A DNA stretch of 37,566 nt from Candolleomyces eurysporus (lineage: Eukaryota > Basidiomycota > Agaricomycetes > Agaricales > Psathyrellaceae): positions 1 through 37,566 of the forward strand of contig JANBPK010001109.1 in assembly GCA_027579435.1 (NCBI GenBank), written 5' to 3'. Shown piece after piece: positions 9,713 to 21,223 of the stretch. The notes beneath the pieces are model-generated. The model was not told the origin of the DNA and did no database searches. It worked only from the letters and a program-made list of their open reading frames with translations. The position numbers and the translations under genes are program-made. Each line of letters begins with the position of its first letter. Position 1 is the first letter of the stretch.

Positions 9713-10697
9713 GGTGAAAAGATTCTCATGGCAGTGGCGCAGAAGGCGACCCATTCCACTCGCTGGTTGACGTGGAAGAATACCGAAAGCTCCACCTGCG
9801 TTATCCTAGGGTCCGCCAAATCCTCGAGGGGAGGAGAAGAACCCCGAACCCTCTTACTTCTCCGTGACTTCGCTGCACACCCACCTGTTAAAGTCAGGTT
9901 TGGTGACTCGTTGACTGGCCGCTTCGATGACCAAGTAAAATGGCCCGACTTTGTTGACCAGAGGTCTCGGATGGAAGCGGGGTATCATTTCAAGAATTCA
10001 GAGAGAATTTTCTCAGCTTTCGACATCCCCAGCACCAAGGATGGATTTCTTGTTTGTTGTTACTCATTATTGCCTTTCAAGAAGGAGAAGGACTGTGTCA
10101 TGGAACCCCTATCAAGCGCCTGGACGCTTCCTGGATATATAACCCTTCCGCACATGGACGACCTGGCCACTGGATTATATACAATTCATTGGCATGGAAC
10201 CAAGCTATGGCTACTCTGGCCTTTGACTCAGGAGAACCACAGAAAGATGGAGGACATCCGTCTAGACATGCCGACTCTAGAGACCTCCCTTTCCCTCATA
10301 GAGACTCTTGACGGTCTCGAGCNTCATGTATTTGACGCAAGAAGAATACATTGAGTTTTCCTTCTACCTCCTTCCCAACACGATCCACTGCTGCCTGTCG
10401 TTCACGGAGTCCTGCCACTCCGGGTGCTACGTTTGGTCACCCAAGTTCATCTCCCAGGCCAAAACAATTGTGGACTGGGAGTTGAAGTGGATAAACTCGG
10501 CGATGGATACCATTGCCTACGCAGATCCCGATATTAAGAAAGAAATTGTGGTCGATTTTTTGACTTCAATGGGAAAATGGGAATCCGTGGCAAATAAGAA
10601 ACATATTGATCCAAGGATGAAGAAGATAATCAAAGATATGGTCCACGGGGGAAGGCATGGGATCCAACGACAGGCTTTGATATATGGCATTGTGTAG
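9713..10697 (+). CDS. JmjC/cupin-like protein, N-terminus probably removed by the LTR insertion
   Basis: Probably an Fe(II)/2-oxoglutarate-type JmjC-fold protein. Counting from ATG 9728, an H-x-D pair occurs at 142-144 (LPHMDDLATG), followed by a GTKLWLLWPLT strand like the JmjC G-K-x-W-x-L block. After a helical insert comes FYLLPNTIHCCLSF, matching the late strand that supplies the third metal ligand, His. The frame changes at the N at 10323; skipping it joins both halves, ending at TAG 10695. The frame is also open upstream to the LTR edge at 9713, so the element seems to have landed inside the gene, and ATG 9728 may be an internal Met. Whether it works as a demethylase or hydroxylase cannot be told. 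Confidence 0.6.
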
Positions 10698-10889
10698 TAG
10701 TAGAATAGGCTACTACTACCACTATGTATTATACTGCACTTTAGTAATGTAAATTTTTCTTATGCAGTGATAATTAAAAGAGATGTACAGCCGTATGTGA
10801 CCTTGACTCGGTCCGTCCACTGGAGAGAGTCCTTTATTGAATGAAAGATCCATGGCCAGCAGTAACGGCAGCGCTGGTCAAAAGAAATC

Positions 10890-11207
10890 ATGACCAACAA
10901 CGGAAAAGAAGACATCCTGGCTGGATTGTTCTTCCCCAAAAAACCAGCACACACCACTCCAGACGACTATCCATACCCTGACCCATTGGCCTTAGCGCTG
11001 CTAATAACAGTGGAAAGGGTGAAAGAGAACATCAGAGGGATATCCCTGTATAAAACCCCAGGCCTCAAAGGCATTCCAAACATAGTCCTATGTGAAGGAA
11101 GCGGCAATTTCAAGGATACCGTGACCGTGACCGAAATGCTGAAATACTTGATGGAAAGACTAGTAAGGGGAAGTTTCAAATGGTCAGAAGACCACTGCGC
11201 GATGTGA
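10890..11207 (+). mobile_element. LINE (Tad1-like) reverse-transcriptase fragment
   Basis: The translation has the block found just before the palm of fungal non-LTR reverse transcriptases: a FFPKKP segment, a PYPDP linker, then the YKTPGLKGIPNIVL motif corresponding to the usual K-A-P-G-x-D-G-I-P-N. The catalytic YxDD part and the endonuclease are absent, so this is a dead scrap. The flanks 10698-10889 are AT-rich with nothing recognisable. Confidence 0.75.
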
Positions 11208-11823
11208 AGGTCGGAGCTGCTTCAGTGCAGCTACAAGAACAACAGATATTCCAAAGCGATCCCACAAGAATAAGGGAGACGCACTTCACCAAGACGACTC
11301 GGACCGGCCTGTAAACAGTGATTCAACCGCTGAGTTGGGTTGACAAAGGGGACGATCTCTCGGTGTTTGCCCCTCTCGGTGCACAAGGTAGTCGGGGAAA
11401 CAAAGGAAACGGGCCTATACCACTCTCCATATACTTATATTATAACAGAAGTAGAGTACATGTAGACCATAGGCCCGCCTTCCGACACAACAATGATAAA
11501 CCTGACTCGTAAACACCGTCGGGCCAGCAATGAAATCATGACGTCATCAAGTCGAACCAAATGGTTACGAAGTTGAGCACATTTAGTTAGCTCAATGAAC
11601 TTTGCAGTGCTACCAACCCTTCAACGGACACCATGCCAACCCAATCTCCCAATGTTGAAATGGTTTCTTTAAGCATTTCTTCAGTAATAAGCTCTGTTCA
11701 GTGGAACCACCACCATTCTGAGTCACCATCGTTTTCTCGGACTCTGTCCCCCATTCCGGGCACAATTTCTCTGAAATTCATGCTCTATCGCCAGTTATTT
11801 TTACCTTACCTTTTTATAAAACC
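11208..11823 (+). other. Non-coding stretch between LINE scrap and Plavaka gene
   Basis: I see no convincing gene. It should contain the left end and promoter of the Plavaka element. I looked for CACTA-type termini and did not find a pair. A short AACCGCTGA at about 11327 also occurs in the hairpin beyond the transposase gene (16778-16786), possibly a subterminal repeat. Confidence 0.4.
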
Positions 11824-14800
11824 ATGGACAGTAACACCTTCTATTCAAGCACTCGATCCCCTTATTACCACCCTATCCATCCCTCTTTTCAATGCGACAA
11901 CTGTGGAAAGACGTACACCAGTCCTCGACATCTTGATCAGCACCAACGGCAATGCCAACGCAGTAAAAGAACACTTTCTGATCTCCTTGAAGAGACAAAG
12001 GAGTTCTGGAAAAGCAGAAAACGTCGCAGGACTGGAGCAGGGAAGGATGACCCTGCGTACATGAACGAACATCCAGACGAATCCCCACCAGGGGCGGACG
12101 GCACACGTAAGAAAACTACACGATTTTATAACAAAGTGAAGCTCACCAGTCCTCTTTTTCAACTATTCGAGATTAGTGTCCCAGCGGCTACCCTCAGTTG
12201 ACGACAATCCTTTCCCTGAGAGACGCATGGCCGAAAGCAGCCAGAATGGAGATCATAATGTAAGCTCAGCACTGCTCACCCATATTTCGGATCCTGCTAA
12301 CGTGGAATACAGGACCTTGACATCCCTGTATCGAGGAGGAAGGGTGCTAGATCCCGTCGTCTGCCCGCACGGTATAGACAGGATGTCCTTCCTCAACCAC
12401 CACCTCCGGTTGAAGTGGGAGACACTTTGTACAGTCAGTTCCTGCCACCCTCTTATTGTTATTCCCATCCCAACTCACAAATTTACAGTCCCTGACCAAG
12501 GCGCAAGCACATTGGGGGATGGCCTCATTGAAACCACGTCAATACCAGCTCCATCCCACCCTCTCTCTGTAATCACCTCTCAACGAAATTCTTTTGGGGT
12601 TATGAGAGAGTACTCCATTAGCCGGACTTTTACCCTCACCCACGATCCAGACCAACTTATCACACTCCACGACCTCACCGATATACCCTTTCCCTCCCCC
12701 AGGAACATATCCCGAAATATAAATCCCTATGGACCGTTTTCCAACCTGTCTTCGTTATGGATTGCAGATTGGTACTGGAACTCCAACAACAAATCATATC
12801 TCGACTTCCAAAAACTTATCTCGATACTGAAGAAACCGAACTTTTCCCTTGAAGACGTAACACGGGTCAACTGGGCAGCCGCATTCAAGGAATTGGGGGC
12901 TAACAGGGACGATCTACCTGCGGACACAGGATCGTGGATTGAAGATGACGGATGGAAGACTACTCGAATATCCATCGATGTTCCGTTTCATAGCCGAATG
13001 AAAAATCCAGGGATGGAGAAATACACCGTGGGGGATTTTCGGCATCGGCGCATAGTCTCTGTAATAAGAGAGAAGATACTCAATACCAACAAGAACCGTC
13101 AATTTCATTATTACCCCTACAGATCTACATGGAAGGCATCAGAGTCCTCTCCTGAGGTCGATCTATATGGAGAGTTGTACGCGTCTCAGGCATTTCGGGA
13201 TGCCCATGAAGAGCTCCAGAAACAGCCAGATCCCACCCCCGGTGAACCACTTGAAAAGGTTGTGGTGGCTCTGATGTTTTCATCAGATTCTACGCATCTC
13301 ACGTCCTTTGGAGACGCCCAGTTGTGGCCGTGTTATCTTTTTTTTTGGGAACGAATCCAAGTATAGAAGATGCCAGCCTAGCCAGCACCTCTGTCATCAA
13401 ATTGCTTACTTCGAAAAGGTCGGTCACTGTCCATTACATGACAACGTGCATATCTAATGATATTGTTCTTATAATAGCTATCTGACAAGTTCACCGACTA
13501 CCTCAAGACGCGCAACAATGGGAAGCTTCCATCTGATGCATTCATGACCCACTGCGCTCGTGAAGTATTCCATGCCCAATGGGCTGCGTTGCTGGATGAT
13601 GAACTCCTTGACGCTATGAGGAATGGAATCGTCATCATGTGTCCAGATGGGCGTCAACGCAGGTTCTACCCCAGGATCTTCACCTATTCAGCCGACTACC
13701 CAGAGAAGTAATCAATACTCTCTTTGGATAATGTTCCAATGCTAAATTACAGCTCCAGGATATTAGTCGCAGGAATTCGAAACAACGGTGCATGTCCGTG
13801 CCACAGATGCTTAATAAAGAAGTCAGACCTTTCGAATATGGGGACTCCAATTGACGACAGGCAGTGCATTCAGCAGAGGATTGACTGTGAGAATAGGAGG
13901 AGGGAGCTTGTTTCAGATGCACGCAGGGAGATATTCGAGAACAACTATGCGGTGGACGGAACCAAAGTTGAGGGCCTCCTCAAGTCACAGTCTTTGGTCC
14001 CAGTAGATGTAAGTTCTATTCTGGTCGCTTCTGATTTGATTCTAATTTGGTATTCTTAGAACGCTTTCTTTTCATCACACTTTCTACCATTCATCGTGAG
14101 CATAATTCCTGCTCTTGTGGTCGATATTTTGCACGAGTTTGAGATTGGGGTATGGAAGCGACTTTACATCCATCTGATTCGCCTTCTGGAAGCGTTCTCT
14201 CAAGCCTCTGGAGTCACCCTAACCGCAGAACTTGACTACAGGTGAGTCCCATGTTGATAAAAGATAGATGATTGAATTAAATTTCTCCATAGATATCGAT
14301 CTACTCCTACCTTTGGAAGGGATGCGGTGAGGAAGTTTGGGGTCAACGCATCCGCCATGAAGAGGAAGGCAGCAAGGGACTTCGAGGACCTTCTGCAAGT
14401 GCGTTATCCTGCTTCTGAATCCCTTTTAATCTATAATATAATGTTAATACCTCTCGATAACAGTGTTCAATCCCTGCTTTTGAGGGTCTGATTCCAGAGC
14501 CTCATAATGCAGGCTTAATGAAGCTGCTCTTCATATTTTGTCAGTGGCACGCACTGGCAAAGCTTCGTCTCCATAACGACCACACGCTGGATCTTTTGGA
14601 ATATGCAACCACACAATTAGGCGCACATACGAGAAGGTTCAACCGAGATACATGTTCACAAGTGGCAACAAAGGAACTCTCTCAAGAAGCAGAGGCTCGA
14701 GCACGCCGTGAAGCAAAGGGGAAGGGGAAGGGGAAGGCTGGCAGTGCTACATGGAAACCTGCCACGCTGGGAATATTTACCATCAAATTCCACTACCTTG

Positions 14801-16310
14801 GAGACTATGTGGCGACTATACGGCGGTTTGGTACTTCCGATTCTTACTCCACTGAAATTGTGAGTTGTTTTTCTTCTTTTCAGGTTACTTTCGTCCTTAT
14901 GTTCCTCCGTGATCCAGGGGGAGCTGTTCCATAGACTTCCCAAGTCTTGGTACCCCCGAACGGACAAACAAGATTACAAGGAACAAATGACGCGTATTGA
15001 ACGTAGACAGGCTCGTCTGTCACTCATCCGTTCGCAGATGCCAGAAGACTCCACAGGAGATCTTCAGATGGGCGGGGAGAGCGAAGGACTTTCACTTATA
15101 GAAGCGGGTGTTGAATCTCGCTATGTCATGGCTTCCGATCAGAACCAACCTGTCGATTTGGGTTCTGCTGTTGTTAACTGTGTTGGAGCGATACACCACG
15201 ATTTATATCTTGTTGTGAGTTTCCGTTATCCGTATAGGCTCTCAATCTCACAAAAGTTACTTTAGGACTTCATCCCAAAATTGAAGCAGCATCTATTTCC
15301 GCGCATTCTACAACGTCTGGGATTTGAGTGCAGCGCCAGCTACAAAGGAGACTGGACCTCTGTCGTCATTCGAGGTCACCGCCTATATAAGCATAAGCTT
15401 CTCAAAATCAACTACACCACATACAACGTTCGGCGAGATCAAGACGTCATACACATTGAAACGCCTCAGTGCAATGTAATGCTGCTGAACTCCAACTTCT
15501 CTACGTCGGGATCCCACAGCTTGTACTTGTATTCACGGGCGTTGGGCATATATCATGCCAATGTCTCTTATATTGGCGTTCTACCAGATGGTACACGGAG
15601 GTATGACTCATTTCGACTGGACGTGGTGTGGGGTCAATGGTATGAATCCCTGAACCACCCAGGGAAAGAACAATTTCAGCTAGACCGCCTCCGTCTCTGC
15701 CCTGTTGAAAGACCGGAATCACTTCATTTCATGGACCCAGCGGATATTCTCAGGGGAGTTCATCTCATACCGCAGTTTTCCCTTGGAAAGGTGGATAGTT
15801 TACCGCCCAAATCCCGCTTGGTTATGCCACAGGAGTCGGAATGGAAAGCATATTACGTCAATCGGTGCGTAGCTTGTTCGCTCTGTCTGTTTCCATGCTA
15901 ATTTGCTCTCTCATCTTGACATTGAACGGGGAACCAGGTTTGTTGATCGTGATATGTTTATGAGGTACCAATACAGAATGTCTGTGGGCCATGTCTACAT
16001 GCATTCTCTGTTTCCGCTCCCGACATTACCCTCAATTCCTACAGACTTTGATTACTGCCTTCAAGATACACCATATCCAGTCTCCCATGAGCCAGAACAA
16101 GCTCAATCTTCCAGCTCCAACGTCACTCTTTCCCCTGATTTTATGTTTACAGCGAGCCCCAACCCCTTCATCATGGATCAGGGCACGACACATGACGAAC
16201 ACAATGACATGGACCAGGAGGATGCATACGAGCATGCTGATCACGACTATTTGGATGATATGGATGATAGGGAGATTATTATGCACGAGGAAATGTACGG
16301 TGAAATTTAG
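11824..16310 (+). CDS. Plavaka-type transposase (CACTA/EnSpm-related), ten exons, one frameshift
   Basis: Transposase of an Agaricomycete DNA transposon. The start ATG at 11824 has an ACC context. A C2HC finger occupies C24, C27, H40 and C44. Conserved family blocks follow: NWAAAFKELG, VGDFRHRRIVSVIREK, VVALMFSSDSTHLTSFG, LWPCYLFF, FYPRIFTYSADYPEK, CPCHRCLIKK, NNYAVDGTKVE, VVDILHEFEIGVWK, CQWHALAKLRLH and RRFGTSDSYSTE. Introns that keep the frame: about 12107-12149 (or -12197), 13419-13477, 13708-13758, 14009-14059, 14242-14292, 14399-14463, 14860-14917, 15215-15265, 15865-15937. The protein is about 1,310-1,330 residues with a Lys/Gly repeat near 14720 and an acidic Asp/His/Met-rich tail. 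The only break is an extra T in the T9 run at 13338-13346, which shifts the frame just before G-N-E-S-K-Y. Likely catalytic acids (inference) are Asp in SSDSTHLT, Asp in DILHEFE and Glu in the GELFHR block. Confidence 0.85.
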
Positions 16311-16468
16311 AACGGTTATAATCTCTCATTTATACCTACAACTTGAATGGCCTTCCTTTCAATATAAACGAGAAACCGGGACGCTGGGGAGTGCTGCTCC
16401 CGCTCCATTATCCTTCTTTGAAATGCTCCGTGCAGTCAGAAGAAGAATTTGTAGCGCGAATTTCATCC

Positions 16469-16674
16469 ATGTCTGACACTGTGAAATTCAGGTAAATTTG
16501 TCGCTCACAAACATTAACTACGACTCATGTAGGAAGCGACGTCCCACAAGTCTGAGCTTTGAGAATATCTACCCTGGAGGAATAGATTGTTTGAAACGAA
16601 CTTTCGAGTTGGTGTACCCCAACGGATTTTCGATTGCCTCTTTGCACCATCTGCCTCTTTCTGATATACCGAAG
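16469..16674 (+). pseudogene. Small spliced gene fragment of unknown kind
   Basis: An ATG at 16469 opens a frame that reaches a GTAAAT donor at 16492. A 41-nt intron with a TTAACTA branch-like site and a TAG acceptor (16531-16532) joins it to an open exon at 16533-16674, which ends at another GTAATA donor. The joined peptide contains SFENIYPGGIDCLKRTF and ASLHHLPLSDIP. It looks like genuine coding sequence but I cannot name the family. It breaks off where the hairpin and the duplicated block begin, so it is probably truncated. Positions 16311-16468 hold the Plavaka 3' flank. Confidence 0.3.
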
Positions 16675-16747
16675 GTAATAGCTTATAATCGCTGGTAGCG
16701 TCTGGTCGTCAATTAGAAACCCCCATCAGTCCGATATTGTCCGATCA

Positions 16748-16802
16748 GATGTATCTGGGTATATCAGCGGTCCCACAAACCGCTGATGTCCCGTATTACA
16801 TC
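16748..16802. repeat. Imperfect hairpin at the left edge of duplication unit A
   Basis: Two 24-nt arms (16748-16771 and 16779-16802) are inverted copies with a 7-nt loop. The inner nine base pairs (ATCAGCGGT / ACCGCTGAT) and the outer GATG/CATC are exact, the middle is degraded. It lies at the point where similarity to 27247 onward starts, and may be part of the Plavaka right end or a recombination scar. Confidence 0.55.
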
Positions 16803-17724
16803 ACAATCGGGCAAGACGATAATCAACGACCGTCCTTCCAGCTCACTTTCCGCCTCTCACGTCCCCAATTCTAGGATGCGTGCTTGCCTGCCTACCACAT
16901 TCACTCGTGCATCGTCGATGGGACAGGAATACGTTTTCATGCATCACCCATTTCTCAGCACCCCAATCCTCAGACATGGCCAGGACGCAACTTCGAGGAC
17001 TGATGACAATATCAACGTTGCCGTTGCGTGGTGTCAAATCGAGCCAATCTCACTCTCCATCCCTGCAGCTCGCCGTCTTACATCAAGGATACCTTTCCCA
17101 ATCTTAGAGAGGCCCGCTCATGACGCCAATGTACCGACGGAAGCGTTACTTATCCAGGCGAATTTGGATGTTGTACGGATGGTGGTCACCGACTCGGGCT
17201 TGGATGCGTAGATGGGGAGAGACGTACGTCGAAGGACTGCGTACATGACTAGAAGCAGCGATGAGCGAAGGCCAATGGGACGGAATTCAAGTGTCAGAAC
17301 CCAGAAGGAATGCAGAACCGAGTTGCAAAGTCAACCGTCTTCACTCGTTCAAACCTCCCAGATCCTTGCGCTGGCAACGGTCGCTTGGGTATCCCGAGAT
17401 TGAAATTTAGATTTAGTCAAGGTGTTCATCGAGGTATGCTTATATTTGACCTATCGATGTTTCACCATGTCCTGACCCTCGTTGATTCTGGTTGCTTGAG
17501 GAGCTCAACCAAACGATTCGCAAAACCCCAATAAACCTCGAGAAGCACGAACGAGGACTGTAAGAACTGTCCACCGCAACGATCGAAATCAGGGTTCGGT
17601 GCGCTGCCAGAACTCGAGAGAAAAGGAGAAGGCTTTCGCCTATCCCAGAAGTGGGTACGATTCTATGCCTTCGTTTGGCATCTCTCGAGTAAACTCTGAT
17701 ATTTTGTAGGAGGATCGTGAGTTC
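16803..17724. other. Unassigned left part of unit A
   Basis: It aligns with 27250-28450 but with many indels; no frame is kept between copies. A weak trace on the - strand around 17040-17170 (27660-27770 in unit B) translates in both to a peptide containing SNASVGT, interrupted by a TGA in unit A. It might be a remnant of an NLR N-terminal helical domain, but I cannot support that. Nothing else seen. Confidence 0.35.
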
Positions 17725-17990
17725 TTGTTCGATGCTGCCAGTGCCCCTTCAAATCTTCGATTCTCCACAATTTCGGTCATCCCCAGTGACTTCACGCCGC
17801 TGTTCGAGCACAAGGGATTCAACTGCCAGTATCTCGGTCCAGGAGGGCGGACGGCCAGCACTTCCCGACGTTGGCAATATCGCTTGATCGAAAGCTTTTA
17901 CAGCTCCGTTCTGCTTGAATTGGGATAGATGGACTTGAGGAGGATATTTGAGTATTGCATCGCAAAGTGGGTGGGAGTAGTTCCTAAACC
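17725..17990 (-). pseudogene. Relic of an NLR 3' end (last TPR and C-terminus), unit A
   Basis: The - strand translation has LSQFKQNGAVKAFDQAI followed, after a damaged stretch, by REVTGDDRNCGE. These correspond to LSQFEQDG.VEVLDEAI and PEVTGDDRYCGE at the C-terminus of the NLR at 21224-24572. It lacks the rest of the gene and has frame damage. It shows that at least one more NLR copy once lay downstream of the intact one. Confidence 0.7.
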
Positions 17991-18054
17991 GATTGCATTT
18001 CATTGTATGTACGGTACCAAACAAGAAAATGCAGGATGGAGATTGGAAATTGAA

Positions 18055-18200
18055 ACATTCACATGCAGGAGAAGCAGGCGCCTCTAGATAAGCAAACCAG
18101 CGTCCCTCCTTGAGTCGTAAACAAAGCAAAGAAGAATGAGAGTGCCAGAGAGAGTGCGAGGATGCGATGCCAAATCAGCCCATTCCAGGTTGGAACGCGT
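18055..18200. repeat. Short dispersed repeat, three copies (A)
   Basis: A segment with TCGTAAACA, AGAGTGCCAGA and GCGATGCCAA occurs here, at about 28620-28760 and at 25560-25730. In all three it lies just beyond the decayed aconitase C-terminus. On the - strand it is T/C-rich and resembles an untranslated leader or trailer. Confidence 0.6.
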
Positions 18201-18229
18201 CGTTCCAAGGTGCGGCCACTACAGACGTA

Positions 18230-19745
18230 GCAGAGAAGCACAGAGGCGGCTTTGACTTGAACCGCTCCATCCGGCCTTCGTTGAGAGCGTGGGCCAAGGG
18301 AATTATTGTAAACCACAAAAAAAANTCTGCGTCAACTCCAATATCAAAAGAACAATTTCAGCAGGGTACGTACATCATTGGTGCCATCCTCATGCTTGGC
18401 AACGAGGGTCAAGTTCTTGCCAGGAACAAAGGTGTCCAAGCTGCGATCTCAACGTTATCGTTATGCTGAATCTTGTCATAGTCGGTAGGGTCAACGAAAG
18501 GGAGAGCAAGGATCACCCGCTTCTTCACATTGGTCTCATGAATACGAGCAAAGGTGCGGGTAAATGATGATTGCGAGACCACCAGGGAAAGTAGCGCGCT
18601 CACGGGAAAAATGTTCGCTGTAATTGTGGTCACCGGTGACAACCCACTTGATGCCACAGTCACGGTATGTAATAGCAGCGGTTTGAGCACTTGGAATTCC
18701 GCCGTACTTCCCAGTAATCTGATTCTTGACGTTGTTGGCCTCGTTGTTCTCGAGGCGGATAGCACCAATTCTATGTAAAAGGGTTAGCGACTGACTACGA
18801 GATTATTGGAATGATAATGACTCACGAGAGATGTCTACAGTACTTCAACCAGGGCCACCAGCAGGGACATGATCGGTTGTGTACTTGCCCTTGATTTTCA
18901 TGATGATTGGAGGTCGGTGGGTGCGCCAGTCCAGAGCTGGAGACGCTGGGGACGGTCGCTCTTGGGGTCGACGGCGACTTTGACGCTGGTGCGGTCTTCA
19001 AGGGGAGGTTGGAAGGAGTGCTCGACATGGTCATAGCCACAGGAGACCTCCAGCTTGAAGAGTTTGCCATCAGCTGTCCGTCAAGAGGTTGAAGTGCGCT
19101 TCGAGTGAATTCCAAAGCGGTGGTCATTTCGGGGAATGCGACAAAGGCATAGGTGGCGGGGTTAACAAACGGTGAAGTTACGCTTGTGAGAAGGGATGAC
19201 TAGATCACAAGTCAGCAAGAAGGGTTGGATGATAACCGAGTACAAAGAAGACGCACCAGTGTTGTTCTCGTCCTTCTTGACGTACCGCCCATCCCATTGA
19301 CCGATACAAGGACCGCAGGTGTTGGCAAGAACGATGGCCGCATTCCGAAATCCACGGGCGTCAAGAGCAACGGTGTGCTAGCTCTTGAAGTCGACGCCAT
19401 TTTCCTTGACGATAGAGGCAGAACAGCTCGCACGTCAAATTGGTGCGCGAGTCGAACGTCGTCAGGCCGATTCTTCTTATTCACCTCTTCCGCTTTTGGA
19501 GGTGAAAGTCGCAAGATCGGGCTTGAAGGGACCACTGAGGTAGGGCTCCAACTCAGAGAAGTTTCACAAATAAATATAGGCACCGGCTACACCCTTGATG
19601 GTGAGGATACCAGCAACCTTTCGATACACCTGCGCGGAATGTTAAGAATTGATGATCTTCAAGAGTGAGTAAACACGTACCTTTGGGGAGTGGTCGAGCC
19701 GCCAATCTCTCCAGTAAAGGACCATTTCCACTCACACTCGGTAGA
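18230..19745 (-). pseudogene. Decayed aconitase gene, unit A
   Basis: Read on the - strand in shifting frames, pieces of mitochondrial-type aconitate hydratase appear in order: TTPKVYRKVAGILTIKG; then [37 protein letters not shown]; a DGQLM segment; QGKYTTDHVPAGG-like followed by LKYCRHL; GVVTGDHNY-like; FARIHETNVKKRVIL; FVDPTDYDKI; LTLVAKHEDGT; and a final LAHALNEGRMERFK. The cysteine pair CGPC binds the iron-sulphur cluster in the family. About 80 residues expected between the KVAGILT and SELEP blocks are missing, and the SCTNSS loop is not readable. Stops, frameshifts and an N at 18325 show it is not functional. The same deletion is in unit B. Confidence 0.8.
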
Positions 19746-21223
19746 TTGTGAGTTGTGGAGCACCAGTTGAGCTGAAGCAACAGCGAAAGCCGAAGAGCGA
19801 TTAATGTATGTACCTGTTTGTCCCCTCGACCAACCGAAGCAGGCATGCGACTTCGGAACCCCTTCTCAACGCTGATCGGCTTTGAAAGGTTCAGCGATTC
19901 ATATCTCTCTGCCACGGCTCGCAGAGGTCCTGAACCCGCAAGATGGGTAATTGAGGACATTGACCGTTCACACCTTTCTATTCTCATCTGGTGAGTTTCT
20001 TCCCGTCTCTCGTGCTCCATCGCTGATCTCGTATATCTATCCCTTTCCGGTTAGCGTCAATGCAATTCAACGATTCCCCCTCTCAACTTGTAACTGGGCT
20101 TTGTGCTCGCCTTTCGTTACCGCGCCAAACAACCTGAGGCCTTTCTGCCGCTGATCAACGGACCGCTGCCCCAAATTCTTGCGCTCGTATTTCGAGGTTT
20201 TTGGCGACGCCAGTTTTGTTCCGCCCTAGTCCCCAACCCCTCTCCTCCACCACTCCCTCCCTACCTTCCCTTTGGAGATCCATGAATCCCTGAAGATATC
20301 GATGTTGTCTTTGCCCTGTAGACAAGGACGCGGTGCCGGTGTCAGTCCTCTCCGGTCCCTCATACCCTCAACATCGTCTCCCATTACCGCCATCGCAAAT
20401 GCGGCTTTGTCACTATCCTACGATCCCAACTCAGTGCAATGGAAGGACGCTCGCTCGACTCAGACGCTAGAATTCTCCCAACAGGGTTGAGGGTGCCAGT
20501 GCATTGTGGATGTTTCAACAAACATGTGCAACCTTCATTGCATGCTCTTAATCCTCATCAGGCAAGGATGGACGGCCAAGATTCCAGCGGGGGTGGGTAG
20601 GGTTGCTCGTGGTGGGAAGGTGTGGAATTCGGAACGTGCTCGCCGCAAAGCTGGGAAAGTTTGAACACGGAAGAAAACAACAGCAGTATGACATGACGGC
20701 CCAGAGAATGCGAAGCAGGACGGGGGTCTGTCGGCACCCATCGTAGTTGGTGGGTGGGCAAAGAGAGCGTTCACGCTCTCTAGGAGTCTCAGACAGCTTG
20801 GTGCGTCTTTTAATCTTCCTCCCCCGATCAATAACCGACAATGTAATCTCTGAAACTCTGGAAATAGATCGTTAGCGACTCCGGATAACAGAGAGCAATC
20901 CTTCATCTTCTCATTACCCGGCAGCTCATTTTGGCGCACCCTGATCACTACCTGGCCGTTGAGGTGGAGTAAGAGATCGAGAGATTGAAGCTTCGTTCAA
21001 TAGCAATTTAGGNTACTCATGGGGGCCGGGCTATCGATTCCGCAATCCACTTCGAGTACGATCGATANGACCACGTAAATACATTGACAATGATACGATT
21101 GCGTGCATGCATAGACTAGTCCAAAACACCCTTGTACCACTACTCTGATGCAGATGCTGCCTCGAACAAAGCAAATGAGTCTGCCGTAGAAAAGGCCAGC
21201 GTTACTTCCAACTCGGATGCGGC
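19746..21223. other. Spacer between aconitase relic and NLR 3' end, unit A
   Basis: No supported gene. It is about 95% alike in unit B (30296-31755) by eye. It includes a CT-rich tract at 20235-20275 followed by a 62-codon open frame 20302-20490; its copy at 30825-31013 has the same length, but seven of nine base differences change the protein, so I see no sign of selection. The open frames on the - strand at 20535-20948 also drift. The last 100 bp before 21224 should hold the NLR transcript end. Confidence 0.45.

Noticed and set aside
11208..16802. CACTA-type terminal inverted repeats of the Plavaka element
   Set aside because: No CACTA/TAGTG pair at suitable positions could be found by eye.
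20302..20490. 62-codon open frame also present at 30825-31013
   Set aside because: Same length in both units, but seven of nine base differences change the amino acid, so the match reflects recent duplication, not selection on a protein.
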